DNA from: Sanguinoderma infundibulare
Lineage: Eukaryota; Basidiomycota; Agaricomycetes; Polyporales; Polyporaceae
Assembly: GCA_032821775.1 (NCBI GenBank)
Contig: JAVLRN010000011.1
Span: 1,612,001 to 1,676,000, forward strand
DNA: 64,000 nt
Direction of reading: 5' to 3'
Part shown: piece by piece, positions 47,109 through 64,000 of the stretch
Layout of the letters: each line of letters begins with the position of its first letter
How positions within the stretch are numbered: position 1 is the first letter of the stretch
Made by a program: the position numbers and the translations under genes
The notes under the pieces: generated by a model
Seen by the model: the letters and a program-made list of their open reading frames with translations, nothing else
Databases searched by the model: none
Told to the model about the DNA's origin: nothing

Positions 47109-47197
47109 GGGTCGATGGCGTAGTTGGTTATCGCATCTGTCTAACACCGGATAATCGCGTGCACAGAAGGTCCTCAGTTCGAACCTGGGTCGACTCA
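47109..47197 (+). tRNA. tRNA-Val(AAC) with a 15-nt intron
   Basis: Acceptor arms GGGTCGA (47109-47115) and TCGACTC (47190-47196) pair with one G-T. The T arm CTCAGTTCGAACCTGGG is intact. The anticodon stem TCTGT/ACAGA encloses CTAACA then C, giving anticodon AAC, and a 15-nt intron follows the base 3' of the anticodon. Removing it leaves 74 nt including the discriminator A. A T-rich run (CATCTTTTG) follows and could serve as Pol III terminator. Confidence 0.92.
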
Positions 47198-47361
47198 TCT
47201 TTTGTCGCTTTGCCTTTCCATACCCGTATCGTTTTCTCAAACGCTTTCTTAATCAGCTAGTCATTCCCAGAGCGATAATACAAGAGTCATAGTAGAGGTA
47301 TACAGGTGTACAGTATAAGTATGCAAGTGTGGCCCCGAAAACACGAAAGCAAAAGACAACT

Positions 47362-55017
<7,656 letters not shown>

Positions 55018-55470
55018 GACGTGTTCGAGAGCGTAGGTTGCCAGGTATCCAGAGTGTCAAATGGACATGCGCATCGCCGTCGAGCGTTAGACAGAGAGGA
55101 GGTCGTTGAGGGAGGGGGTCGATAGAGAGGAGAGGTCGTAGAGGAGATAGTTGTCAAGACTGCCTGGCTGCAGCCACCAAACTAAATGACGAGCTTCATC
55201 AAACAAGCAACCTGTGCAGGCGCGCGTCCGTCCATCACCCATCCACTTCTCTCTCCCCTTTGTTTCGCTGTGAACATGATCCATCTGTTCTTGATAATCC
55301 AGAAACTTTGTGCCATGATGCATGTACAGTGAGGACAAGTTGCATATGTACCCCACACACGGGCGTCTATACACGGCCCGTGAACCGGCTGTAGGACTCG
55401 AAAATGTCTGAACTTCTTCCTACCTTAACGGTAACCTGTTTTATGAGCCCGAACGGCAGCAGCTGTCCAG
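55018..55470. other. Intergenic, upstream of the BEACH gene
   Basis: Separates the BEACH start from the 3' end of the next minus-strand gene. No coding or RNA feature recognised. Confidence 0.5.
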
Positions 55471-56106
55471 TCAATCATCTAGCGACAAAAACGTATCATT
55501 GACCTCCAGAACCTCGCAGCCTTTTTTGATCTCATCCACCATAGCTTGAAACCTCGTCATCCCATCCTCCTCGAGAACGTCACAGTCCCAGCGCTCCCGC
55601 GGGGCCACATCCGTCGTCACGTCAGAGACCGGGTAGATGTTACGGGGATTCACGGGTCCGTTGCGCGGTCGGTCGTAGAAGCAGAGCTTGGTCCCCATCG
55701 CGCTGACGGCACGGAGCGTCGGGAGAGGACAGTCTATAAGGCCACAGATGGTTGAGAGCCCAACCCAGAAACAGGAGGGATCGGGGAACGTACTATTAAC
55801 ATCCACTATGCGTTGACGAATCTGCTGGTCGGCAACTGCACGCCTCGAGAGAAGGCGAAGGTCCGCGGGCCGCCGAAGCAGTAATACGAAGATGGTGCGA
55901 TCGGGATCGTCGAGCACGACCTCGAACGTGAAGACGGGGTCGCCGGACTCGTGCGAACCGGGCCAGTACCTTGGGATCACGGTGTATCTGGAGTCTGGAG
56001 GAAAGAGGGTGGCGAGGAGCTTGTTGTAAGGACCGTGGAAATCGGCCTCGGTGGGATTTAATGGGATTTTGTTGAATTGGCGGAGGACAGGGTCGGGCCA
56101 AGACAT
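55471..56106 (-). CDS. Hypothetical protein, 211 residues
   Basis: I do not recognise the family. A single uninterrupted frame starts at ATG 56106 (MSWPDPVLRQFNKIPLNPTE) and ends at 55471 with ...NDTFLSLDD. It is soluble, mixed alpha/beta in appearance, with no signal peptide or membrane segment. Blocks such as LLATLFPPDSRYTVIPRYWP, TFEVVLDDPDRTIFVLLLRR and FYDRPRNG look conserved. The composition (restricted-enzyme-like beta strands with charged loops) fits fungal lineage-specific proteins, but this is only an impression. No opposite-strand frame competes well. Confidence 0.7.
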   Translation of the reverse strand: MSWPDPVLRQFNKIPLNPTEADFHGPYNKLLATLFPPDSRYTVIPRYWPGSHESGDPVFTFEVVLDDPDRTIFVLLLRRPADLRLLSRRAVADQQIRQRIVDVNSTFPDPSCFWVGLSTICGLIDCPLPTLRAVSAMGTKLCFYDRPRNGPVNPRNIYPVSDVTTDVAPRERWDCDVLEEDGMTRFQAMVDEIKKGCEVLEVNDTFLSLDD

Positions 56107-56736
56107 GGTGGGCGGAGGACAAGGACACCATCATACCAGAAGTGCGGGGGAACATGGAGCGGGAGCGGGGCCATACTCAGGGGGCGTTGAGGACGCAATC
56201 CAAACTGTGGTCGACAGGCGGGTGGTCGGCCCGTATCCTGTGAAATGTAGCCTGCTACCTGTCCGCCGACGTGGCATGGCAGGGTCAAGGAACTGGCGTT
56301 CGAGACTTGAACGCCGATGCTCGCTACCTGAATCGTATCGAGCAACGCTACGGTGAGATTGTAGGTATGAGCTTCATCCATGGGACCCCATAGCATCGCA
56401 AAGCATCGGATTTATGAAAGAAAAGGCCTGCGATTATTGCGTATGCCGTGAATCGGGCTCGAGTTACGGGCGATCTTCAAGGGACGGCAAAACGAAGTTG
56501 AAAACCGCGATCCAGAAGAGCCCATTCAAGCGAGATGAGGACGACCCCAGCCATACTGACTTCAATAAATGAGACGTTCTGCATTCGCTTCGCCGTTGGC
56601 ATGCTGAGTACTAGCTAGTCCGCGAGAGTATTATTACGTGTAGTTTTCTATAAACAAAGGACTAGTGCCTGCAGTAGATGGTCATGTCTGGCGTAAGCAA
56701 GTAGAGTGGCAGGAATGCGGGGCGCGCACACGGGGC
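56107..56736. other. Intergenic, no gene seen
   Basis: Between the hypothetical gene and the 3' end of KGD1. Short overlapping frames only; likely promoter of the 211-residue gene and 3' UTR of KGD1. Confidence 0.5.
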
Positions 56737-59700
56737 CTACTGGCCGAAAGCAGTCGCGAGGAAGTGCTCGATCTGCTTCTTGTGGATCGCCTTGCTACCC
56801 GTCGCGACCGAGCTCGTGGGCTCGCGGCCCGCGTAGAGCGGGTACTTGCCCTTGTGATGCACGGTCTCGTTGGCAGCAGTCAAGATGCGCGGCCCGACGT
56901 ATGTCCAAGCGCCGTTGTTGAGCGGCTCCTCCTGGCACCAGAGAATGTCTGCGTTGGGGTACTTGTCGAGGTGGGGAGTGAGCTGCGAGAAACAGTCAGC
57001 ATGGTACACAAAGTTCGGCCATGAAGGAGGTGAAGCTTACGAGATCGTAGGGGAACGGCGAGATTTGCTCGAGTCGGCTGATGGCGACGTCGTTGATACC
57101 CTTCTCCTCGCGCTCCTGGAGCAGTGTGTAGTACACCTGGCCGGTACACAAGATGTGACGACGAATGTTTTCAGGGGCAACAAGGTTCTCGTGGGCCTCA
57201 GGGAGGTAGCGCTGGAAGTGGGTGTCGCCAACCATCTCAGGGAGTTCGGAGCGCGCTTTCGGATGACGGAGGAGGGACTTCGAGAAGAAGACGACGAGCG
57301 GTTTGCGGAAGTCCCGGTGAATCTGACGACGGAGGACGTGGAAGTAACTTGCGGGGGTCCTAAGCAAGACGTGCGCGTTAGCAAACAAGTCGCATGACAG
57401 ATAGGTTCAACGAGGGAACGTACGTGGGGTAGACGATCTGCATGTTGCAGTCCTGGTGCTGGCGCTCAATCTTCTCTGGCGAAGGGAAGACATGCGGGTG
57501 GTCGTCGCAGAGCTGGAGGAAGCGCTCAATACGACCACTTGAGTGCTCCGGACCCTGACCGTCGAAACCATGGGGCAGGCTCATGACGAGACCCGTGCGC
57601 TGGAGCCATTTCCGCTCACCAGACGCGACGAACTGGTCGATGATGCACTGCGCATTGTTCGCAAAGTCGCCGAACTGCGCCTCCCAGATGGTAAGCGCGT
57701 CGGGCGAGACGAGGGAGTAACCAAGCTCGAAGCCCAGGGCACCGAACTCGGAAAGGGACGAGTTGCAGACGACGAAGCGAGACTGGTTCGAACCGAGGTC
57801 GTTGAGCGGCACATACTGCTGCTCATTCTGCTGGTCGTGGACCACCGCGTGTCGCTGCGAGAACGTACCACGCTCGACATCCTGACCGGATAGACGCACG
57901 TGAATCTTCTCCAGAGCGAGCGAACCGAATGCAAGAGCCTCAGCCGTGGCCCAGTCGATGTTCTTGCCCTCCTCGACCGTCTTCCCGCGAGTGCTCAAGA
58001 TCCGCGCGAGGTTACGGTGAGGCTGAAAGTTGGTGGGGAATGAAGAAATCGTCTTGCCGACGTGCCTGAGTACCTCCTCGGAGGAACCAGTAGCGCGCGT
58101 AGGGAGCGTCCTTTCAGCGAGCTCTTTTGGCGAAGGGAAGCCAGGCCAAGAAGCAGACAGCCACTCCTTGCTGGAAGGGACGTAGTCCTTGGCTCCAGCG
58201 GCCGCGTTGTCGAGCGTGCCCCAGACCCATTTCTTGTGGTCTTCGATGTCGTTCTCGGTGAAAGTACCACGGCCGACAAGGAACTGGGTGTACTTGGTCA
58301 AAGTGGTAGGTTGCTTCTCGATGGCCTTATACATGCGCGGCTGGGTGAAACTCGGCTGGTCGGTCTCGTTGTGGCCGTGACGACGGTAGCAGACGATGTC
58401 GATGACGACGTCCTTCTTCCACTTGGCACGCCAATCGGCAGCAAGCTGGCAGACGAAGTTGACCGCCTCCACATTATCGCCATTGACGTGGAAGATGGGC
58501 GCATCGATCGCCTTCGCGATATCCGACGGGTAGGGCGTAGAACGAGCAAAGCGAGGGTCGGTGGTAAAACCGATCTGGTTGTTGACGATGAGGTGGATAG
58601 TGCCTCCGGTACCGTAGTTGGGGAGGTTATGGAACCCCATCGTCTCATAGACGACACCCTGCCCGGCAAACGCGGCGTCACCGTGGAGCAGGACACCCAT
58701 AGCAGTGCCGTGGGACTGTTCATCCTGCTCGAAGTACTGGAGCGCGCGCGTCTTACCGAGGACGACAGGATCCTCGGCTTCAAGGTGAGACGGGTTGGCA
58801 ACGAGGGAGAGAGCGACCTTCTTGCCGGATGGGGTCGGGCGCACGTAGTTCGCACCAAGGTGATATTTGACGTCACCGGCAGGGAAGTCATCGCTCTCGG
58901 CGGTTCCCGCAAACTCGTTAAGAATGGCCTCGAGAGGCTTCCGAATGACGTTCGCGAGGACATTGAGACGACCGCGGTGGGGCATACCAATGGTGACGTG
59001 CTTGACGCCGTGCTCAACAGAGCGATCGATGAGCGCTTTCATACCAGGAATGAGAGACTCGCATCCCTCGAGACCGAAACGCTTCTCGTTGGGGTACTTG
59101 CTCGAGATGTAGCGCTCGAAGGAGTCGGACCAGATGAGACGGTCGAGGACCATGCGCTTCTCCTCAACAGTGTAGTTCCACGGCTTCGGGATCTCAACGC
59201 GTTCCCGAATCCAGTCGCACTGCTCCTTATCAGGGATGTGGACATACTGAATGCCGACGGCGCCACCTATATGCCCGTCAGACCGGAATCGCAGGGGTTG
59301 AACGAGAAGGATTGCTCACAGTAGATGCGCTTGCAAAGCTTGATGATCTCCCCGAGCGACATCGTCTTCCGGTCTTCTGTAGCGAAATGAGGAAGGATAC
59401 CAGGACCAAGGGTGATCTGCTTGTCGAGGTCGCGTTCATTGAACCCATAGCGGCTGAGCTCGAGCTCTGGTGGGTGCGCAGGGTTCAAGTCGGGGTCAAG
59501 AATACCGAGTGGATCCAAGTCGGCAACGTGATGACCGCGCACTTGGTAGGCGCGAACAAGAAGTTGCACCTGGTGCATGCACCTATGAGGACAGGCCGAA
59601 TGCAAATGCAGACAAACGGGCGTACCTTCAAGTGATCATCGAGCTCCGCCCCACCACTAGCGTGCAGCGCCGGGGCACCGTCGGTGGGGGTCGGAACGAG

Positions 59701-59982
59701 GTTAGGAGGGGGCTGGAAAGCCTTGAAGCTAGGGAGGCCCTTGTCCATGCCCGCAAAATATACATCCCACGACGCGTGCACAGACTTGGGATCCTGCCGC
59801 CAGAGTCTGTACATCTCCTCAACGTAGTACGTGTTCGTTCCATTCGCGAACGGGTCGTTGGAGGACGGAGGTTGGGCAGGGGTCGCGAGCGAACGGGCCA
59901 AGGTCATGGTCTGGATGCCGTAGCGGTAGCGCGACCCATGCAGGGCCTGCACGACACGAGGAAGACGAGCAAGCCTGTGCAT
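56737..59982 (-). CDS. KGD1: 2-oxoglutarate dehydrogenase E1 component
   Basis: Thiamine-diphosphate-dependent E1 subunit of the mitochondrial 2-oxoglutarate dehydrogenase complex (TCA cycle). Five exons (59982-59626, 59569-59320, 59266-57424, 57359-57041, 56982-56737) give 1004 residues, the family norm. The ATG at 59982 begins a basic presequence ([20 protein letters not shown]). Then come [71 protein letters not shown], the ThDP/Mg site [14 protein letters not shown] with [14 protein letters not shown], and [17 protein letters not shown] [17 protein letters not shown]. The transketolase-like C-domain includes [40 protein letters not shown] and [16 protein letters not shown]. The gene is intact. 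Confidence 0.97.
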
Positions 59983-60376
59983 CGCTAGTAGACCTGCTAG
60001 AAGTCGCTCGTGGTGATCGAAGCGAAAGAGGGTGGAGGGGTGTCGAGAGCGACGAGGTGGATGGGTAGAAAGCTGATGACGAGCACCATCCGCTTTTGGC
60101 TGGAGCACATTCGGGCCCTGCGCCGACGCCATCTGCCCCGTCCGACAACAGGCGCCTACCTCTCCTTCCGCTCCATGCCCGTTCATGTCCGCGAATCGCT
60201 GCTCATCGGTTACAGTTCGTATGTTTACGGCAGACGGAACATACACGGGCTGCATGGCATACGTGAGAGGCATTGTCAATGGGCTACATATCTAGGGATA
60301 CAGTAGTGTGTGGTACAAAAGTCCTGCGCCAGGCGACCAGAATCACAGTACTTGGACCAGCCAATCCGAACGCCGC
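59983..60376. other. Leader of KGD1 and 3' end of the Kre9-like gene
   Basis: The KGD1 frame stays open upstream of its ATG, but the presequence-like start at 59982 is the natural one. No other gene seen. Confidence 0.5.
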
Positions 60377-61157
60377 TTAGAGAGCCATAGTGATGCCGAT
60401 GAGGGTTGGCCAGAAGATGAAGACGAATCGGAACTTGAGCCGCTCCAGATCAACTGTCGGCCGTTTGCGGAGTCCTGCCGCCGAACCCGTCTTGCCTTGA
60501 TGCGTGCGTTGTACGTTTTCCAGGCTTGCGATGGGCGGAGCAGCCACTGACGTGGTCGACATGGGCTTGAGGGTCGAGGTCGAGGTCGCATTTGGGCGGA
60601 CGATAGTGAGCTTGGGCGCAACGTATGAGATGCTCACTGCGCTTTGGTTGTGGGCATCAATCGTGGGTCCGTCAAAGGGAAGGAGGTTCGACATGCCCGT
60701 GATCGTGAAACGGGCAGTATAGGCAATGGCGTGAGGTTGTTCGCAGATAAACCGCAGGTAGCTGAAATCAGAAACCGGTCAATATCTAGCACCGTGGAAT
60801 AGACGGCACGACGCACTAGTCTGAACTGTTATATCTCCACGAGGGCGAAACCCATACGTCCGCCGAAAGAGACCTCGGGTCGACTTCATCCGCCAAGTTG
60901 CATATGTATGTCTATGATTGTGTTCCCTCGTTAGTCGTGGCCACTGTGGAGTCATAGCAACTTACATCGCCGACGTAGAGGTCGATCCTGACTGGGCCCA
61001 TACCATTGACGGAGGGCCACTCATTGTCATCAATCCAGTGGAGCGTGTTCAAACGGCCAGCGTTCAGAACAGAGCGTGCAATCGGGAACGTTGAATAGAT
61101 GCCGCCAGAGACTGTCCGTATGATGAGCAAAGTAGCAAAGACCAGGCTAAGGAGCAT
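60377..61157 (-). CDS. Kre9/Knh1-like GPI-anchored protein
   Basis: Secreted wall-associated protein with a Kre9/Knh1-type (Ig-like) N-terminal domain; in yeast these proteins act in beta-1,6-glucan assembly. The ATG at 61157 gives a signal peptide (MLLSLVFATLLIIRTVSGG). It is followed by NAGRLNTLHWIDDNEWPSVN and MGPVRIDLYVGD, the domain hallmark (G-x-x-N-x-L-x-W...IDLY). After two introns come LADEVDPRSLSADVWVSPSW, YNSSD and YLRFICEQP. A Ser/Thr-rich linker follows, and the protein ends in a hydrophobic FRFVFIFWPTLIGITMAL that fits a GPI signal. It is divergent, with a spacing of about 250 bp, from the F-box-like gene. Confidence 0.8.
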
Positions 61158-61406
61158 CTTCGCAAGGCTTTGTTGTCGGCTGAACCAATAACCAGACCCA
61201 GCAAGCCGTCACCGCCTCAGAACAGCAGAACCTCGATGCCTAGATGTGCAGACGTCGAATACGTAGCAGGGAGAACGATGAGGGATTTGGGCAAGTTGAG
61301 TCCGCTTGGCGTCTGTTCGCTCGATCGAGGTCCTGCTCAGAGCGCCTGCCCAGTGACTAGTGACTCCTCCCTCACCACATCTCAGAACTTGTCATCGACC
61401 CTTGGA

Positions 61407-63248
61407 ATGGCGCACTCGCACCGCTGTGGGCTTTCAGCGTTTCACAGTTTACCGCTCGAAGTACCTCGCAACATCCGCGACCACCTCATAGGTATCCAGG
61501 ACCCAATTCCAGACGCGGAGCCGGAGGACCTTGCGTTTCACTCAGATGCCATCGACTTCGTGGGCTTGCGCACCATCGCCAGGCTTGCACGAACGTGCCA
61601 TTTGTTCCATGAACCCGCTCTGGACGCGCTGTGGGATGCTGTTCCAAGCTATGGCTTCCTAGTGTACACGCTACCACGGGATGCATGGACTGCCGTGAGG
61701 AAGGTCGTGGATCCTGGGGCGCCTCCTTATATTCCGGTTTTCACGTACGTGGTATGTTTGATATGCCGCTTTCCTCATCGTTGTCCTGATTCTAAGTCAG
61801 TCAGCCACTCGCCCATGGTGGGAAGAAGAGTTCAAGGGTGTCAACCGCTACGCGCCGCGGTCAAGCGCATTCAGTCCACCCCCAAGTTATTCCCGGACGA
61901 CAGTGTCAATTCTGTCGTATTCCAGCCATCCATTTTGCACGCCTTCGTGACCTACTACCGTCTACGACCTGTCCTCCCTAACCTGTACGCTCTGGAAGCG
62001 TACACCCACGTCGACCGCTATTTTCGGTTCCATCGATTCATCCTCATCTTCTTTGGACCTAAACTCGAAAGCTTCGAAAGCCACTGTGCTGTCTTTTCTT
62101 CCAAGGTCCAGCAGGAGAATCAAGACGACTATGAGTATATGCTAACGCAGCTGCAAGAAACAGTCCCTCGGCTCTTGGGCTTGAGGCTGTGTGTCAATGA
62201 CTATGGGTCAGAGTGGACGCCCCGCGTAGCTGCTGCTGTCTCTGTCTTGCTTTGCAACTTCAAACATCTCATCAGCATCCGAACCGGTTGGCTACCCATC
62301 GCTACCGATGCCCTCACACAGCTCGCCTCGCTCCGGTCCTTGCGATCCCTGGAGATCAGGCTCGACGACGCGGTGACCGATGAGCATCTTGGCGCTGCGC
62401 TTCAAGCAAACGGAGACGGCTCGTGCTTCGCGAGTCTTCAGGAAGCTTGCCTTTACCATGCTTCAAGCCTGACCGTCCTGTCGACCTCCATACGACACAT
62501 CGCTTCAGGCCTTCTCGAAGATATCCGTGTCAAGGTCTTCGCCCGCAAGTCACAAATGGACGTGAATTTGGAGCACATCATCGACATCCTCGCCTGCCTG
62601 GTCTCGCGCAACGATAGCGAGCGAATCAAGACCGTCGTCCTCGATGTGCAAGCCGATTGCGCCGACCGGGCATTTCTGGAGGAACAACACCTGGAGCCCT
62701 TCTTCGCACTCAGGAACCTCACGCACCTCGCGCTCGACATTCAGCGGCCGCTTGACATCAATGACGCTACCCTCCGACGCGTTGCCGATTCGTGGCCAAA
62801 CATGCGCGTCCTGGAGCTCGGCCCGGATCCCCTCCTTGAAACATCTTCGAATGTCATGATCTCTGGGCTGGGCCATCTCTTATACGGGTGCTCCGATCTT
62901 CTGTCCTTCGGTCTGACCTTCGACGCTGATGTCGGATGTCTCGCTCACGCTTTTCTTGAGTATCGCCCTGGTCTCTGGAGTGCCTGCAACAACCTACATG
63001 TGTTGAAGATCGGGCGGTCGCGGATTAGAGAAGTTCATGGGGTCGCGAGCTTCCTTCCGGATCTCTTCCCGGGTCTTTTGCGCATCGACGACGATTTTCG
63101 CGACCGACGTGACTATTGGGGAGGACAGTTATCCGCAGAGGAAGAGGCAGAGCTGCTCGAGGACGAGAGATCCAAAGAGGAATGGCGCACGGTGCTCAAA
63201 ATACTCTTGCCGTGTTTCGTGCGCGTGCGAGAGCAGGAGAGAAAATAG
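61407..63248 (+). CDS. F-box/LRR-like protein
   Basis: Member of the expanded basidiomycete F-box-like family; a role as SCF substrate adaptor is inferred. The frame is open from 61170, but its first ATGs come later. I prefer 61407 (MAHSHRCGLSAFHSLPLEV), directly before the F-box-like helices, where FVGLRTIARLARTCHLFHEP and ALDALWDAVPS match the usual A-x-x-C-x-x-F-x-x-PALD-x-LW pattern. The remaining 450 or so residues show irregular leucine-rich periodicity (LASLRSLRSLEIRLDD, LTHLALDIQRPLDINDATL, WPNMRVLELGP). The C-terminus is acidic and ends RVREQERK. A stretch near 61750-61810 may be a retained intron, since GTATGT and TCTAAG flank it. Confidence 0.78.
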   Translation: MAHSHRCGLSAFHSLPLEVPRNIRDHLIGIQDPIPDAEPEDLAFHSDAIDFVGLRTIARLARTCHLFHEPALDALWDAVPSYGFLVYTLPRDAWTAVRKVVDPGAPPYIPVFTYVVCLICRFPHRCPDSKSVSHSPMVGRRVQGCQPLRAAVKRIQSTPKLFPDDSVNSVVFQPSILHAFVTYYRLRPVLPNLYALEAYTHVDRYFRFHRFILIFFGPKLESFESHCAVFSSKVQQENQDDYEYMLTQLQETVPRLLGLRLCVNDYGSEWTPRVAAAVSVLLCNFKHLISIRTGWLPIATDALTQLASLRSLRSLEIRLDDAVTDEHLGAALQANGDGSCFASLQEACLYHASSLTVLSTSIRHIASGLLEDIRVKVFARKSQMDVNLEHIIDILACLVSRNDSERIKTVVLDVQADCADRAFLEEQHLEPFFALRNLTHLALDIQRPLDINDATLRRVADSWPNMRVLELGPDPLLETSSNVMISGLGHLLYGCSDLLSFGLTFDADVGCLAHAFLEYRPGLWSACNNLHVLKIGRSRIREVHGVASFLPDLFPGLLRIDDDFRDRRDYWGGQLSAEEEAELLEDERSKEEWRTVLKILLPCFVRVREQERK

Positions 63249-64000
63249 GCCGAGGCGACTGGAGTCAAGATCAAGTCTCCCGCTCATATCGGGCTCTGAG
63301 CCTTGTTGTATGTGAATGATTATCTGTTATGGTTGGCATAATATTCAAAGCTACTCTACAGAACATCTAGAGCGCCACTAGTACGCTCTAATGATGCTTC
63401 GCGGATTGGTGCGTAACATATCGACATGCCCACTTTTCGCCATCTCATGCGTCTACTCCCACGCTTGGATGCTATCGACGGAAGATTAGTGGAAGGCGCA
63501 TTAATCCGAAAGGACCCGAATGGCTACCTTCAGTCCACGACGCCGTGCAGTTTCCGAATGACTGGGCACCATTTTCTGCATTGTCCACTATCGTCTAGCA
63601 TATTCGTTCGGCATGCCTTGGTGCCATCCTCATTCTCGACATATGGCAGGTCATCCTGTCTGCCGTCTCTGTCTCGTCGCTTTCCTCGGCAAGCAGTCGC
63701 AACAGACTGCCTACCGTCATCCACATTCATTTCGACCTTCGCAACCGCTTTTGACCGCCGGGAATGCTGCCAAGCGTCGTCCGGGTCCGGAAACCTGGAA
63801 CGTGCGCTGCGTCTCCCTTCCACCGTCTTCCCTCGGGCCATGGTAACGACGGAATTTGAAAGCTTGGGGTTCTCGATTCCTGTGTACCGCTGGATGCGTT
63901 CGAGAACGAAACCTGGAGCCTTCTCTCGCGATGACGCCTCAGCGAGTCTCAGATGCGACACTGAACATCCGCGTCCTCGATAGCCGGCCGACCGACACTA
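63249..64000. other. Right edge, no resolvable gene
   Basis: Frames of 185 codons (plus, 63426-63983) and 143 codons (minus, 63961-63530) overlap completely and neither shows a motif. The minus frame opens with GTG but has an in-frame ATG and might be part of a gene that continues outside the window. I leave both uncalled. Confidence 0.4.

Noticed and set aside
58062..59324. 420-codon plus-strand frame opposite KGD1
   Set aside because: Antisense shadow of a highly biased GC-rich coding exon; the minus strand matches 2-oxoglutarate dehydrogenase along its full length.
63426..63983. Overlapping 185- and 143-codon frames at the right edge
   Set aside because: Mutually overlapping on opposite strands, with no domain on either; the window ends before context can decide.

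Overview
This window is nuclear DNA from a filamentous basidiomycete, most likely an Agaricomycete. Genes are densely packed on both strands and cut by many introns of about 50-75 nt with GT..AG ends. The gene content fits: two microsomal P450s, a DUF6533 seven-helix protein, F-box-like proteins, a HET-domain relic and a fungal Kre9/Knh1-like wall protein. Exons were joined by hand from splice signals and reading frame, so start and stop positions are firmer than some internal boundaries.

Layout. 1-3258: no resolvable gene. 3.3-5.9 kb: cytochrome P450 (minus). 7.8-8.5 kb: DUF1348/SnoaL-like protein (plus). 9.5-11.4 kb: C2H2 zinc-finger regulator (minus). 12.5-14.8 kb: second P450 (minus). 15.9-17.1 kb: Apd1/Aim32-type [2Fe-2S] thioredoxin-like protein (plus). 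17.1-19.6 kb: gene-poor, with a cluster of inverted repeats. 19.6-20.3 kb: broken HET gene (minus). 20.7-22.3 kb: Rad10/ERCC1 (minus). 22.4-22.5 kb: intron-containing tRNA-Pro(CGG). 23.0-24.0 kb: triosephosphate isomerase (plus). 24.3-26.4 kb: DUF6533 membrane protein (minus). 27.9-29.4 kb: mannose-6-phosphate isomerase (minus). 30.6-31.4 kb: four-helix membrane protein (minus). 32.4-33.6 kb: SAM methyltransferase (minus). 34.5-40.7 kb: giant disordered F-box-like protein (plus). 41.3-42.0 and 44.3-46.3 kb: two proteins with an RPA1 N-terminal-type domain (minus). 47.1 kb: intron-containing tRNA-Val(AAC). 47.4-55.0 kb: BEACH-WD40 protein (minus). 55.5-56.1 kb: unknown protein (minus). 56.7-60.0 kb: 2-oxoglutarate dehydrogenase E1 (minus). 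60.4-61.2 kb: Kre9/Knh1-like GPI protein (minus). 61.4-63.2 kb: F-box-like protein (plus).

Most genes are unrelated housekeeping functions: glycolysis (TPI), GDP-mannose supply (PMI), TCA cycle (KGD1), nucleotide excision repair (Rad10) and membrane traffic (BEACH). I see no biosynthetic cluster; the two P450s lie 6.6 kb apart with unrelated genes between them. The least conventional content is the pair of RPA1N-domain genes, the repeated short motifs in the giant F-box-like protein and in the Rad10 tail, the decayed HET gene, and the hairpin cluster at 18.08-18.20 kb.
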